NCBI GenBank assembly: GCA_027485535.1
Contig: JAIXQV010000007.1
Location: 1 to 5,761, forward strand
DNA length: 5,761 nt
Reading direction: 5' to 3'
Origin: Oxalobacteraceae bacterium
GTDB taxonomy: Bacteria > Pseudomonadota > Gammaproteobacteria > Burkholderiales > Burkholderiaceae_D
A program made the position numbers and the translations under genes. This document shows positions 1-5,761 of the stretch, piece by piece. The notes beneath the pieces were generated by a model. That model saw only the letters and a program-made list of their open reading frames with translations, had not been told where the DNA came from and did no database searches. The stretch's first letter is position 1. Each line of letters starts with the position of its first letter.

Positions 1-68
1 TACAATTCTTCCACGTACGGGGCATTGCCTCCAAACAGATAGGAGTTGGAGAAATACTGCTGCATCAT
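1..68 (-). CDS. sucA: 2-oxoglutarate dehydrogenase E1 component, N-terminal fragment
   Basis: Only the first 22 codons and two bases of the next lie in the window; the gene runs off the left edge. The translation MMQQYFSNSYLFGGNAPYVEEL matches the very conserved N-terminus of betaproteobacterial SucA/OdhA, the thiamine-diphosphate-dependent E1 subunit that decarboxylates 2-oxoglutarate in the cytoplasmic 2-oxoglutarate dehydrogenase complex. There are two adjacent ATG codons (68-66 and 65-63). The first is placed well behind a Shine-Dalgarno AAAGGTGA (82-75) with six bases between, and an in-frame TGA at 77-75 rules out a longer start. It follows gltA, as in related cluster layouts, but here one gene and two terminators lie between. 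Transcription therefore probably starts from its own promoter in 69-270. No catalytic residues are visible in so short a piece; the identity rests on the N-terminal signature and on context. Confidence 0.9.
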   Translation of the reverse strand, partial: MMQQYFSNSYLFGGNAPYVEEL

Positions 69-82
69 CGCTGCTCACCTTT

Positions 83-99
83 CTTCGCGTTTCGCGAAG
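83..99 (-). repeat. 7-bp hairpin just upstream of the sucA ribosome binding site
   Basis: The plus strand reads CTTCGCG-TTT-CGCGAAG, a perfect 7-bp G+C-rich stem with a 3-base loop, ending directly beside the sucA Shine-Dalgarno (82-75). There is no U-run after it on the minus strand, so it is not a terminator. In the sucA mRNA it would be a stable structure next to the ribosome binding site without covering it. It could affect initiation or mRNA stability, or have no role. Confidence 0.5.
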
Positions 100-185
100 C
101 ATTAGCGGGTTCATCAACCATCCGCACTGCGGCCACACCGTTTAGCGGATTGCAAAAATTGCGGGGGGGACGTCTTTAACCGCCC

Positions 186-208
186 GCACGCTCAGCAAGT
201 GAGCGAGC
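186..208. repeat. imperfect inverted repeat in the sucA leader
   Basis: CGCTCA (189-194) pairs with TGAGCG (200-205) around a 5-base loop. The stem extends by two more pairs beyond one A-A mismatch on the plus strand. Neither strand has a U-run after it, so it is not an intrinsic terminator. It lies shortly after the candidate -10-like element on the minus strand, so it could be an operator or a 5' UTR hairpin; no known regulator site is recognised. Confidence 0.4.
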
Positions 209-270
209 CGAAAGAGTATCACAACAGGTAGGCTGTAAAGAAGGCAATCCTCGGAATTTTTTGGACTTTT

Positions 271-298
271 GAAATAAAAAGACCACCTGCTGGTGGCC
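271..298 (-). terminator. intrinsic terminator downstream of the F-box-like gene
   Basis: On the minus strand GGCCACC-AGCA-GGTGGTC forms a 7-bp stem (one G-U pair) with a 4-base loop, followed at once by TTTTTATTT. This is the form of a rho-independent terminator for leftward transcription. The plus strand has no U-run after the hairpin, so it works in one direction only. It lies about 100 bases past the stop codon at 399, giving the F-box-like transcript a long 3' UTR, and it separates that transcript from sucA. Confidence 0.8.
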
Positions 299-398
299 TT
301 GAATGACACTCCCTAGTGCCCTGCCCGAGACTCCTAGATCCACTGCATCTCGTGCATCAGGGACGCCACGCTCCACCGGGAATGCCTTTGTCCGAAAC

Positions 399-1862
399 TC
401 AGCTCTCTGACGCAGCATCGTAATCGTGAAAGTGTAGCGCAGGCACCTTGAAGTTTTGGTGAGCGCTCAAGGCATTTTTCACTTCTTGTTTCAAAAGGCG
501 AATGTCTTCTTTGCCTAGGCGGCTGTTTTGGGCAAGGACGATCAGGCGAGTGCAACAGTAATCCCGAGAGTACCGGTCCGTTAATTCAGCCGCCTTCCGG
601 ATTGCGCCCGTGAAGGCACTGCTCAGTCTTCCTTCGATACCACGAATACGGCTGGGTAACGGAACCCGCATGCTGCAACAAATCGCGCATAAGATCGATG
701 AAGCATCATCCAGCTTTCCGGCTTCAACTGCATACTCGGTGGCGAGGCGCATTTGTTTCGCCAGTTTGCCGCTCGTCCCTTTTGGAGCGAATGTGCAAAG
801 AGGAATCGAGAATTTACCGATCAGAGAAACAAAACGGTCCTTGAGGGCCCCTTCTCCATCGGTCTTAAATACCATACTGTTAATGATCCAGTCGGATACC
901 AGATCCAGCAGAGCCCTTCCTTTCCCCGTCGTGGCCAATATTGATCTGCCCTCGTATACGCACCCACAAGTATCAATCTTCTTTAAATACCCATGATCTT
1001 CAGAGAAGGCTGCACCCATGAATTTAACCAGCTGTCTGCTGCAATATCGATCGCTCAAGAGGCAGCGAACGATCGTTCCAGATTGGATAAATTCATGAAC
1101 AGACCGGGAAATCCAGCTCCAGCGTTTTTTATCAGGAATCACAGAAAGTGTTCGCTGCACGTCCAGTTCAGACATCGGATAAGGCAGCGAGTGCCTCGCA
1201 AGCAGACTTAGTTCGAGCATTGCAAAACCCTGCTTGCTTCGACCAGCTGCATCTAGTAGCTTTTCCATCACACCGCGCTTTGCTAATCGGCGGCAGAGCC
1301 CCCTGTCCTCGCCTAATGACTTACTAAGGATCGCGCACGCCTGTAACAAATCATCCGCTGTGAGTCTGTCGAGCAATCGAGGCATGGTCGCAAGAATCGC
1401 ATCCTTCTGCGATGGCGACGACTTGGCGCATACGTCCAGAAAGTGACGGAACTCGCCCACAGACAAGCTTTCGCGATGAGAACATACGGTGACGATGAAG
1501 TCCGGATAGGTTCGACTGACATCGCCAGCTTCAATATCCTGTCGCTTGCTTGTAAGTTTACGGAGTACAGGCTCACGAAATAGGCGCACCCCCGAATCGA
1601 AAGATGGGTCGACCAATGTCAGCAATGTGGATTGCCAGCACTTTATTTCTTTCTGGATTTTCGCAGCCCGAGACCAGACCTGTTTGAGTAGCGGCTTCAC
1701 CTCGTCCGCCTTCCATTTCGACAGGGAGCGACAGCTTGAAGCCAGGCTATTGAGATCACGCCAAGGCGCTTTTGACTTGACACCCGGGAGCTGAAACACA
1801 ATTTCGTTCAGAACATCATTAGGCAGTGAAGTAATTAGGAAACGATTGGCAACCGGATTCAT
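399..1862 (-). CDS. F-box-like domain protein, possible host-directed effector
   Basis: A 487-residue protein. Residues about 11-50 resemble an F-box, the motif by which eukaryotic adaptors bind Skp1 in SCF ubiquitin ligases: SLPNDVLNEIVFQL (L13, P14, L18, I21, L25), then after a longer than usual loop D36-L37, L40, C44-R45, L47 and W50. The rest is not recognised as a named family. It looks mostly helical and leucine-rich, has 16 cysteines, no evident signal peptide or membrane segment, and two weakly similar units of about 46 residues near the C-terminus (about 374-417 and 420-465). The ATG at 1862 is preferred because CAGGAG sits five bases upstream; a TTG start at 1901 would add 13 residues but lacks that support. 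It lies between gltA and sucA, where a TCA-cycle cluster normally has no gene, and sampled G+C (29/60, 26/60) is lower than in gltA (35/60). Bacterial F-box proteins known from Ralstonia, Agrobacterium, Legionella and Xanthomonas are secreted into host cells; a similar role here is inferred. No secretion signal or regulated promoter box was identified. The open frame is certain; the domain call is by eye. Confidence 0.72.
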   Translation of the reverse strand: MNPVANRFLITSLPNDVLNEIVFQLPGVKSKAPWRDLNSLASSCRSLSKWKADEVKPLLKQVWSRAAKIQKEIKCWQSTLLTLVDPSFDSGVRLFREPVLRKLTSKRQDIEAGDVSRTYPDFIVTVCSHRESLSVGEFRHFLDVCAKSSPSQKDAILATMPRLLDRLTADDLLQACAILSKSLGEDRGLCRRLAKRGVMEKLLDAAGRSKQGFAMLELSLLARHSLPYPMSELDVQRTLSVIPDKKRWSWISRSVHEFIQSGTIVRCLLSDRYCSRQLVKFMGAAFSEDHGYLKKIDTCGCVYEGRSILATTGKGRALLDLVSDWIINSMVFKTDGEGALKDRFVSLIGKFSIPLCTFAPKGTSGKLAKQMRLATEYAVEAGKLDDASSILCAICCSMRVPLPSRIRGIEGRLSSAFTGAIRKAAELTDRYSRDYCCTRLIVLAQNSRLGKEDIRLLKQEVKNALSAHQNFKVPALHFHDYDAASES

Positions 1863-1914
1863 ACGCGCTCCTGAGAAGTTAGCAGAGTGAGTATGAATCA
1901 AGCGTCAACCGGTT
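1851..1914 (-). repeat. inverted repeat enclosing the ribosome binding site and start codon of the F-box-like gene
   Basis: On the minus strand GATTCATAC (1899-1891) is the exact reverse complement of GTATGAATC (1864-1856), with 26 bases between. Outside it, AACCG (1914-1910) can also pair with CGGTT (1855-1851), leaving a 10-base bulge on the 5' side. The start ATG (1862-1860) lies inside the 3' arm and the Shine-Dalgarno CAGGAG in the loop. In mRNA this could hold the start codon in a stem, so translation control is possible; as DNA it could be an operator. A 9-bp inverted repeat at this spacing is expected about once by chance in a window this size, so position rather than pairing is the argument. 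Confidence 0.45.
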
Positions 1915-1933
1915 CCCTTCCCCGGAATTAAAC

Positions 1934-1959
1934 GAAAAAAAGCGAGCCGAAGCCCGCTT
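1934..1959 (-). terminator. intrinsic terminator of gltA
   Basis: On the minus strand AAGCGGGC-TTCG-GCTCGCTT forms an 8-bp stem with one G-U pair and a stable TTCG tetraloop, and runs into seven T residues. It begins 25 bases after the gltA stop codon. It should end the sdh-gltA transcript before the F-box-like gene, so that gene probably needs its own promoter or read-through. Confidence 0.9.
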
Positions 1960-1984
1960 GATTTTGAAGCGAATGAAAGTCAGA

Positions 1985-3295
1985 TCAACGCTTGGCCATT
2001 GGCGGCACATCGCGCCGCTCCGAACCGATAAATAACTGCCGTGGACGGCCAATCTTTTGCTCAGGATCGGAGATCATTTCCTTCCACTGCGCAATCCAAC
2101 CCACGGTACGGGCCATCGCAAAAATACCGGTGAACAGCGATACCGGAATACCCAGCGCCGATTGCACAATACCGGAGTAGAAATCGACGTTCGGGTACAG
2201 CTTGCGGGAGACGAAGTAGTCATCTTCCAATGCAATCTTCTCGAGCGCCATCGCTAGCTTGAACAAGGGGTCATTCTGCAAGCCGAGTTCGTTCAGCACC
2301 TCGTGGCAGGTCTCACGCATCAGCTTCGCGCGCGGATCGTAGTTCTTGTACACGCGGTGACCAAAACCCATCAGCTTCACATTCGAGTTCTTGTCCTTCA
2401 CCTTGGCGACGAACTCACCAATCTTCTCGACGCCGCCGTCACGTTGAATGTCCTGCAGCATCTGCAGCGCTGCCTCATTCGCACCGCCGTGTGCCGGGCC
2501 CCACAAGCAGGCAATACCCGCCGCGATACACGCAAACGGATTCGCACCCGACGAACCCGCCAAACGTACTGTAGATGTTGAGGCGTTTTGCTCATGGTCG
2601 GCATGCAAAATCAGGATGCGATCCAGTGCGCGCACCAGCACCTCATTAACTTTGTAATCCGCCGCCGGGGTCGCAAACATCATGCGCATGAAGTTGGCGC
2701 TGTAGGACAGATCATTACGCGGATAGACAAACGGCTGACCGACCGAGTATTTGTACGCCATCGCCACCAGCGTCGGCATCTTGGCCACCAAACGAATCGC
2801 TGATACATCACGATGCTTAGGATCGTTGATGTCGAGCGAGTCATGGTAGAACGACGCCAATGCACCCACCGTACCGACTAGCACGGACATCGGGTGTGCG
2901 TCGCGTCGGAAACCTCGGAAGAAAAACTGCATCTGCTCATGCACCATGGTGTGATTGGTCACCGTGGCGACAAACTCCGCTTTCTGAGCGGGGTTTGGCA
3001 GCTCACCATGCAGCAACAAGTAGCAGGTTTCCAGGAAGTCGCAATTCACCGCGAGTTGCTCGATCGGATAACCGCGATACAGCAACTCACCCTTGTCGCC
3101 ATCGATGTAAGTGATCGATGAATTACAGGCGGCGGTCGACATGAAGCCGGGGTCATAGGTGAACATCCCGGTCGCGCCGTATAGCTTGCGGATGTCGAGC
3201 ACGTCCGGCCCAATCGAGCCAGCGTACACAGGAAATTCAACCGATGGCGAACCATTGGAGAACGAGAGCGTTGCTTTCACATCGGACTGTTTCAT
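1985..3295 (-). CDS. gltA: citrate synthase, type II
   Basis: A 436-residue protein of normal length for the Gram-negative type II (hexameric) citrate synthase, which condenses oxaloacetate and acetyl-CoA to citrate in the cytoplasm, the entry step of the TCA cycle. Family motifs are all present: HADHEQNAS (231-239), GPAHGGANEAA with active-site H269, GFGHRVYKNYDPRA with H313, YPNVDFYSG with D371, and the substrate-binding arginines around R396 and R417-R419 (GRPRQLF). The start ATG is preceded by GAAGGTAA about six bases upstream. The 58-base gap from the sdhE stop is A+T-rich (it contains AATAAT and CATATTTT stretches) and could hold a gltA promoter, but no convincing -35/-10 pair was found. 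gltA may also be read from the sdh operon. Its transcript ends at the terminator at 1934-1959. Nothing looks damaged. Confidence 0.97.
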   Translation of the reverse strand: MKQSDVKATLSFSNGSPSVEFPVYAGSIGPDVLDIRKLYGATGMFTYDPGFMSTAACNSSITYIDGDKGELLYRGYPIEQLAVNCDFLETCYLLLHGELPNPAQKAEFVATVTNHTMVHEQMQFFFRGFRRDAHPMSVLVGTVGALASFYHDSLDINDPKHRDVSAIRLVAKMPTLVAMAYKYSVGQPFVYPRNDLSYSANFMRMMFATPAADYKVNEVLVRALDRILILHADHEQNASTSTVRLAGSSGANPFACIAAGIACLWGPAHGGANEAALQMLQDIQRDGGVEKIGEFVAKVKDKNSNVKLMGFGHRVYKNYDPRAKLMRETCHEVLNELGLQNDPLFKLAMALEKIALEDDYFVSRKLYPNVDFYSGIVQSALGIPVSLFTGIFAMARTVGWIAQWKEMISDPEQKIGRPRQLFIGSERRDVPPMAKR

Positions 3296-3353
3296 GGCGT
3301 TACCTTCAACTCAAAAAATATGTAAATGATTACAAGAACAAATTATTCGATCG

Positions 3354-3629
3354 CTAGGCCTGACGCAGTTTGCTGAGCAAGGCACTCACGTTGGGTACCG
3401 CGAGCGAGTCAGCGGGTTCGGTTCTACCCAACAGCAGATCCAACAGATCATTGTCGGAAAGATCGAGCAGTTGAGTGAGCGCGTCGACCTCATCATCGGT
3501 CATCTCGATTTCATGCGCGTCGAGGAAACGGGTCAGGATCAGATCGTTTTCCAGCAAGCCGCGCCGGCTACGCCAACGGAGTCGGGCGCGCCGAGTTGGG
3601 TCATCCTGATGCCGCACCGCTTCCATCAT
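3354..3629 (-). CDS. sdhE: FAD assembly factor SdhE (succinate dehydrogenase flavinylation)
   Basis: A 91-residue acidic helical protein of the SdhE/Sdh5 (DUF339) family. These small cytoplasmic proteins promote covalent FAD attachment to SdhA. The diagnostic RGxxE motif is present as R23-G24-L-L-E27 within SRRGLLENDL, followed by the family's acidic helices (TDDEVDALTQLLDLSDNDLLDLLLGR). The ATG at 3629 shares its A with the sdhB stop (TGATG), so translation is likely coupled to sdhB; there is no good Shine-Dalgarno at normal spacing. An adjacent second ATG (3626) or a TTG (3632) are alternative starts. Its position straight after sdhB and before gltA fits its role. Confidence 0.95.
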   Translation of the reverse strand: MMEAVRHQDDPTRRARLRWRSRRGLLENDLILTRFLDAHEIEMTDDEVDALTQLLDLSDNDLLDLLLGRTEPADSLAVPNVSALLSKLRQA

Positions 3630-4339
3630 CAAACCGCGCGACGAACCATCAATTCCTTGATCTTGCCGATCGCCTGGTTGGGGTTCAAACCTTTCGGGCA
3701 GACATCGACACAGTTCATGATCGAGTGGCAGCGGAACAAACGGTAAGGATCTTCCAGATTATCAAGGCGCTCGCCGGTGGCTTGATCACGGCTGTCTGCG
3801 ATAAATCGGTACGCTTGCAGCAAGCCGGCTGGGCCAACGAATTTATCCGGGTTCCACCAGAACGACGGGCACGAGGTCGAGCAGCATGCGCACAGAATGC
3901 ACTCGTACAAGCCATCCAGTTCTTCGCGCTCTTCGGGTGTTTGCAAACGCTCGCGCTCGGGTGGCGGCGTGTCGTTGATCAGGAACGGCTTGATCGAATG
4001 GTATTGCTTGAAGAAGTTCGTCATATCGACGATCAGATCGCGAATGACTGGCAAACCTGGCAAAGGACGCAGCACAATCGGTTGCGTCAGCTCGTTGAGG
4101 TTAGTGGTACAAGCGAGCCCGTTCTTGCCGTTGATGTTCATCGCGTCCGAGCCACACACACCTTCACGGCAGGAGCGGCGCAGTGCGAGCGAATCGTCGA
4201 CATCGGCCTTGATACGCTGCAGCGCATCCAGCAGCATCTTGTCGGTGTCGTCCAACTCCACCGTCAGATCCTGCATGTAAGGCTTAGCATCCTTGTCAGG
4301 ATCGTAGCGGTAAATTTGAAATTTAACGGTGCGTGGCAT
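3629..4339 (-). CDS. sdhB: succinate dehydrogenase iron-sulfur subunit
   Basis: A 236-residue protein of full family length that carries electrons from the SdhA flavin to ubiquinone at the cytoplasmic face of the inner membrane. The N-terminal ferredoxin domain has the [2Fe-2S] ligands C57, C62, D65 and C77 (CREGVCGSD...LAC). Aspartate in place of the third cysteine is also seen in E. coli SdhB and is not a defect. The C-terminal domain has C147, C150, C153 and C214 for [4Fe-4S] and C157, C204 and C210 for [3Fe-4S]. The quinone-site tryptophans follow in SFWWNPDKF (W161-W162). The ATG at 4339 has AGGA eight bases upstream; a TTG two codons earlier is less likely. It starts 16 bases after the sdhA stop and its own stop overlaps sdhE, so the three genes form one operon. 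Confidence 0.97.
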   Translation of the reverse strand: MPRTVKFQIYRYDPDKDAKPYMQDLTVELDDTDKMLLDALQRIKADVDDSLALRRSCREGVCGSDAMNINGKNGLACTTNLNELTQPIVLRPLPGLPVIRDLIVDMTNFFKQYHSIKPFLINDTPPPERERLQTPEEREELDGLYECILCACCSTSCPSFWWNPDKFVGPAGLLQAYRFIADSRDQATGERLDNLEDPYRLFRCHSIMNCVDVCPKGLNPNQAIGKIKELMVRRAV

Positions 4340-4355
4340 AGTCAATGTCCTGCGA

Positions 4356-5761
4356 TCAGAAAGTACGGGCTTTGGGCTTGAAGGTCTCTACCGTCAGTGG
4401 CTTAGTCACCACCGGCTTGTAGTCGAGACGATTGCCCTCCGAGAACCATAGGGTGTGCTTCATCCATTGCTCATCATCGCGCTGCGGATGGTCACTGTGC
4501 GCATGCGCCCCGCGTGACTCAGTGCGAGCGGCTGCGGAATACATCGTGGCTTTCGCGGTCTCGATCAGGTTATCCAGCTCCAGCGCTTCGACACGCGCAG
4601 TGTTGAACACTTTCGACTTGTCTTTAAACGAGACATGCTTGCGGCGCTCATCCAGCTCGGCGATCATCGCCACGCCTTCATCAAGCAGTGCCTGTGACCG
4701 GAACACACCGCAGTGCTGCTGCATCACCTTGCGAATGTCGCTGGCAACCGTTTGCACACGCTCGCTGCCGGTCGACGATTCCAGATGCGCCAAACGCTCA
4801 AGAGCGAGGTCCGCGCCATCGGCGGGCAGATCTTGATGGCTTTGCTCTTTCAATTTCGACGCCACGATATGGTTACCCGCTGCACGACCAAACACCAACA
4901 GGTCGAGCAAGGAGTTGGTACCGAGACGGTTGGCACCATGCACCGAAACGCAAGCGCACTCACCGATCGCATACAGACCGTTGACGATCTCTTGTGAGCC
5001 GTTCTTTGGCGCGACCACCTGACCATGAATATTGGTCGGGATACCACCCATCTGGTAATGGATGGTCGGCACGACTGGAATAGCCTCTTTGGTCGCGTCG
5101 ACGTTGGCGAACTTGTGACCGATCTCCAGAATGGACGGCAGACGCTTGCGAATCGTGTCGGCACCGATATGCCGCAGGTCGAGCAAGACATGATCTTTGT
5201 TCGGGCCGCAACCACGGCCTTCCTTGATTTCCTGGTCCATCGAGCGCGACACAAAATCACGCGGCGTAATATCTTTCAGTGTCGGCGCATAGCTCTCCAT
5301 GAATCGCTCACCGTTGCTGTTGATGAGAATACCGCCCTCACCGCGAACACCCTCGGTAATCAGCACACCAGCACCGGCAACGCCGGTCGGGTGAAACTGC
5401 CAGAACTCCATATCTTCCAGCGGCAAGCCAGCGCGCGCAGCCATGCCCATACCGTCGCCGGTATTAATGAAGGCATTGGTCGACGCGGCCCAGATGCGGC
5501 CTGCACCACCGGTAGCGAATACCGTGGTCTTTGCCTCGAGGATGGCCAGCTCACCGGTTTCCATTTCCAGCGCAATGACACCAACCACATCGCCTTGCTG
5601 ATTGCGAATCAGATCGATCGCCATCCACTCAACAAAGAAATGCGTTTTTGCGCGTACATTGCGCTGATACAGCGTGTGCAGCATGGCGTGGCCGGTACGG
5701 TCTGCAGCAGCACAGGCGCGCTGGACAGGCTTCTCACCAAAATTTGCAGTGTGACCGCCGA
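4356..5761 (-). CDS. sdhA: succinate dehydrogenase flavoprotein subunit, 5' end outside the window
   Basis: The last 467 codons of sdhA; about 125 N-terminal residues, including the FAD-anchoring histidine and the first nucleotide-binding motif, lie beyond the right edge. The frame is open to 5761, so the ATG at 5684 is internal. SdhA oxidises succinate to fumarate at a covalent FAD and passes electrons to SdhB. Visible motifs, numbered from the first visible residue, are GGHTANFGEK (1-10), ATGGAGR, QFHPTG with the active-site histidine (about 123), TEGVRGEGG, the catalytic-type arginine in TPRD (about 167), HYQMGGIPT (about 234) and GECACVSVHGANRLGTNSLLDL (arginine about 278). The C-terminal domain contains ESRGAHAHSDHPQRDD and the protein ends in RTF, as in betaproteobacterial SdhA. 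sdhB follows after 16 bases. sdhC and sdhD are expected upstream but are not in view. Confidence 0.97.
   Translation of the reverse strand, partial: GGHTANFGEKPVQRACAAADRTGHAMLHTLYQRNVRAKTHFFVEWMAIDLIRNQQGDVVGVIALEMETGELAILEAKTTVFATGGAGRIWAASTNAFINTGDGMGMAARAGLPLEDMEFWQFHPTGVAGAGVLITEGVRGEGGILINSNGERFMESYAPTLKDITPRDFVSRSMDQEIKEGRGCGPNKDHVLLDLRHIGADTIRKRLPSILEIGHKFANVDATKEAIPVVPTIHYQMGGIPTNIHGQVVAPKNGSQEIVNGLYAIGECACVSVHGANRLGTNSLLDLLVFGRAAGNHIVASKLKEQSHQDLPADGADLALERLAHLESSTGSERVQTVASDIRKVMQQHCGVFRSQALLDEGVAMIAELDERRKHVSFKDKSKVFNTARVEALELDNLIETAKATMYSAAARTESRGAHAHSDHPQRDDEQWMKHTLWFSEGNRLDYKPVVTKPLTVETFKPKARTF

Larger units (their letters stand above)
69..398. other. non-coding region between the F-box-like gene and sucA
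   Basis: No convincing gene is seen in these 330 bases. On the minus strand they hold, in order, about 100 bases of 3' untranslated sequence after the F-box-like gene, an intrinsic terminator (271-298), and about 200 bases of sucA leader. The leader contains a 23-base imperfect inverted repeat (186-208), a run of seven C on the minus strand (163-169 as G on plus), a 7-bp hairpin (83-99) and the sucA ribosome binding site. A weak extended -10-like element TGTGATACT is present at 223-215 on the minus strand, downstream of the terminator, but no good -35 lies 16-18 bases upstream of it. I treat the sucA promoter as likely present but not located. At 307-358 there are short imperfect direct repeats (ACTCCCTAGTGCC / ACTCCTAGATCC, and TGCATC twice) of no clear meaning. 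Confidence 0.6.

Noticed and set aside
176..418. 80-codon minus-strand open frame overlapping the end of the F-box-like gene
   Set aside because: It runs through the terminator hairpin at 271-298 and has no recognisable homology or ribosome binding site.
610..996. 128-codon plus-strand open frame inside the F-box-like gene
   Set aside because: It is opposite the 487-codon frame, has no convincing ribosome binding site, and its product looks random. The minus-strand frame has the Shine-Dalgarno and the domain-like N-terminus.
1863..1901. TTG start giving 13 extra residues on the F-box-like protein
   Set aside because: The downstream ATG at 1862 has CAGGAG at proper spacing; the TTG has no Shine-Dalgarno and would put the added residues before the F-box.
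1872..1908. Promoter TTGACG (1908-1903) with TGCTAA (1884-1879) for the F-box-like gene
   Set aside because: The -10 match is poor, and the start of transcription would fall almost on the Shine-Dalgarno, leaving hardly any leader.
1934..1959. gltA hairpin as a two-way terminator
   Set aside because: On the plus strand the stem is followed by GATTTTG rather than a U-run, and there is no plus-strand gene to end.
1902..1960. HrpB/HrpX-type box (TTCG-N16-TTCG) that would tie the gene to type III secretion
   Set aside because: TTCG occurs here, but no second TTCG stands 16 bases away on the minus strand; nothing else resembles the box.
3596..4381. 261-codon open frame on the plus strand antisense to sdhB
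   Set aside because: It lies opposite a clearly real sdhB/sdhE region and its translation resembles no family; long antisense frames are common opposite G+C-rich coding sequence.
5682..5684. ATG at 5684 as the start of sdhA
   Set aside because: The frame stays open to the window edge and the upstream codons give the conserved SdhA stretch GGHTANFGEKPVQRACAAAD, so this methionine is internal.

Overview
The window is a piece of a bacterial TCA-cycle gene cluster, with every recognisable gene on the minus strand. Read in the direction of transcription (right to left) it runs sdhA (3' part) - sdhB - sdhE - gltA - an F-box-like protein gene - sucA (first 22 codons and part of the next). The sdhA-sdhB-sdhE-gltA-sucA (odhA) order and the sequence character of the proteins (SucA beginning MMQQYFSNSYLFGGNAPYVEEL, SdhA with GGHTANFGEKPVQRACAAADR and ending in RTF) point to a betaproteobacterium, most likely Burkholderiales. 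Base composition looks moderate (sample 60-base lines: 35/60 G+C in gltA, 29/60 and 26/60 in the F-box gene), lower than is usual for free-living Burkholderia. A host-associated lineage is therefore possible, but this is inference only.

Region by region: 4356-5761 is the flavoprotein subunit of succinate dehydrogenase. 3629-4339 is the iron-sulfur subunit. 3354-3629 is the SdhE FAD-assembly factor, whose start overlaps the sdhB stop by one base. 1985-3295 is type II citrate synthase, followed by a textbook intrinsic terminator at 1934-1959. 399-1862 encodes a 487-residue protein with an N-terminal F-box-like motif and an otherwise unrecognised, largely helical body; it has its own downstream terminator at 271-298. 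69-398 is non-coding and holds that terminator, small inverted repeats and the leader of sucA, which starts at 68.

The four metabolic genes are mutually consistent: citrate synthase, the 2-oxoglutarate dehydrogenase E1 subunit, succinate dehydrogenase and its flavinylation factor all serve the TCA cycle. The F-box-like gene does not fit. It sits between gltA and sucA, is set off by a terminator on each side, is less G+C-rich by sample counts, and carries a eukaryotic-type ubiquitin-ligase adaptor motif. It is the part of the window most worth attention: a candidate host-directed effector inserted in a core metabolic locus. A 9-bp inverted repeat (14 bp with a bulge) buries its start codon in a possible mRNA hairpin.
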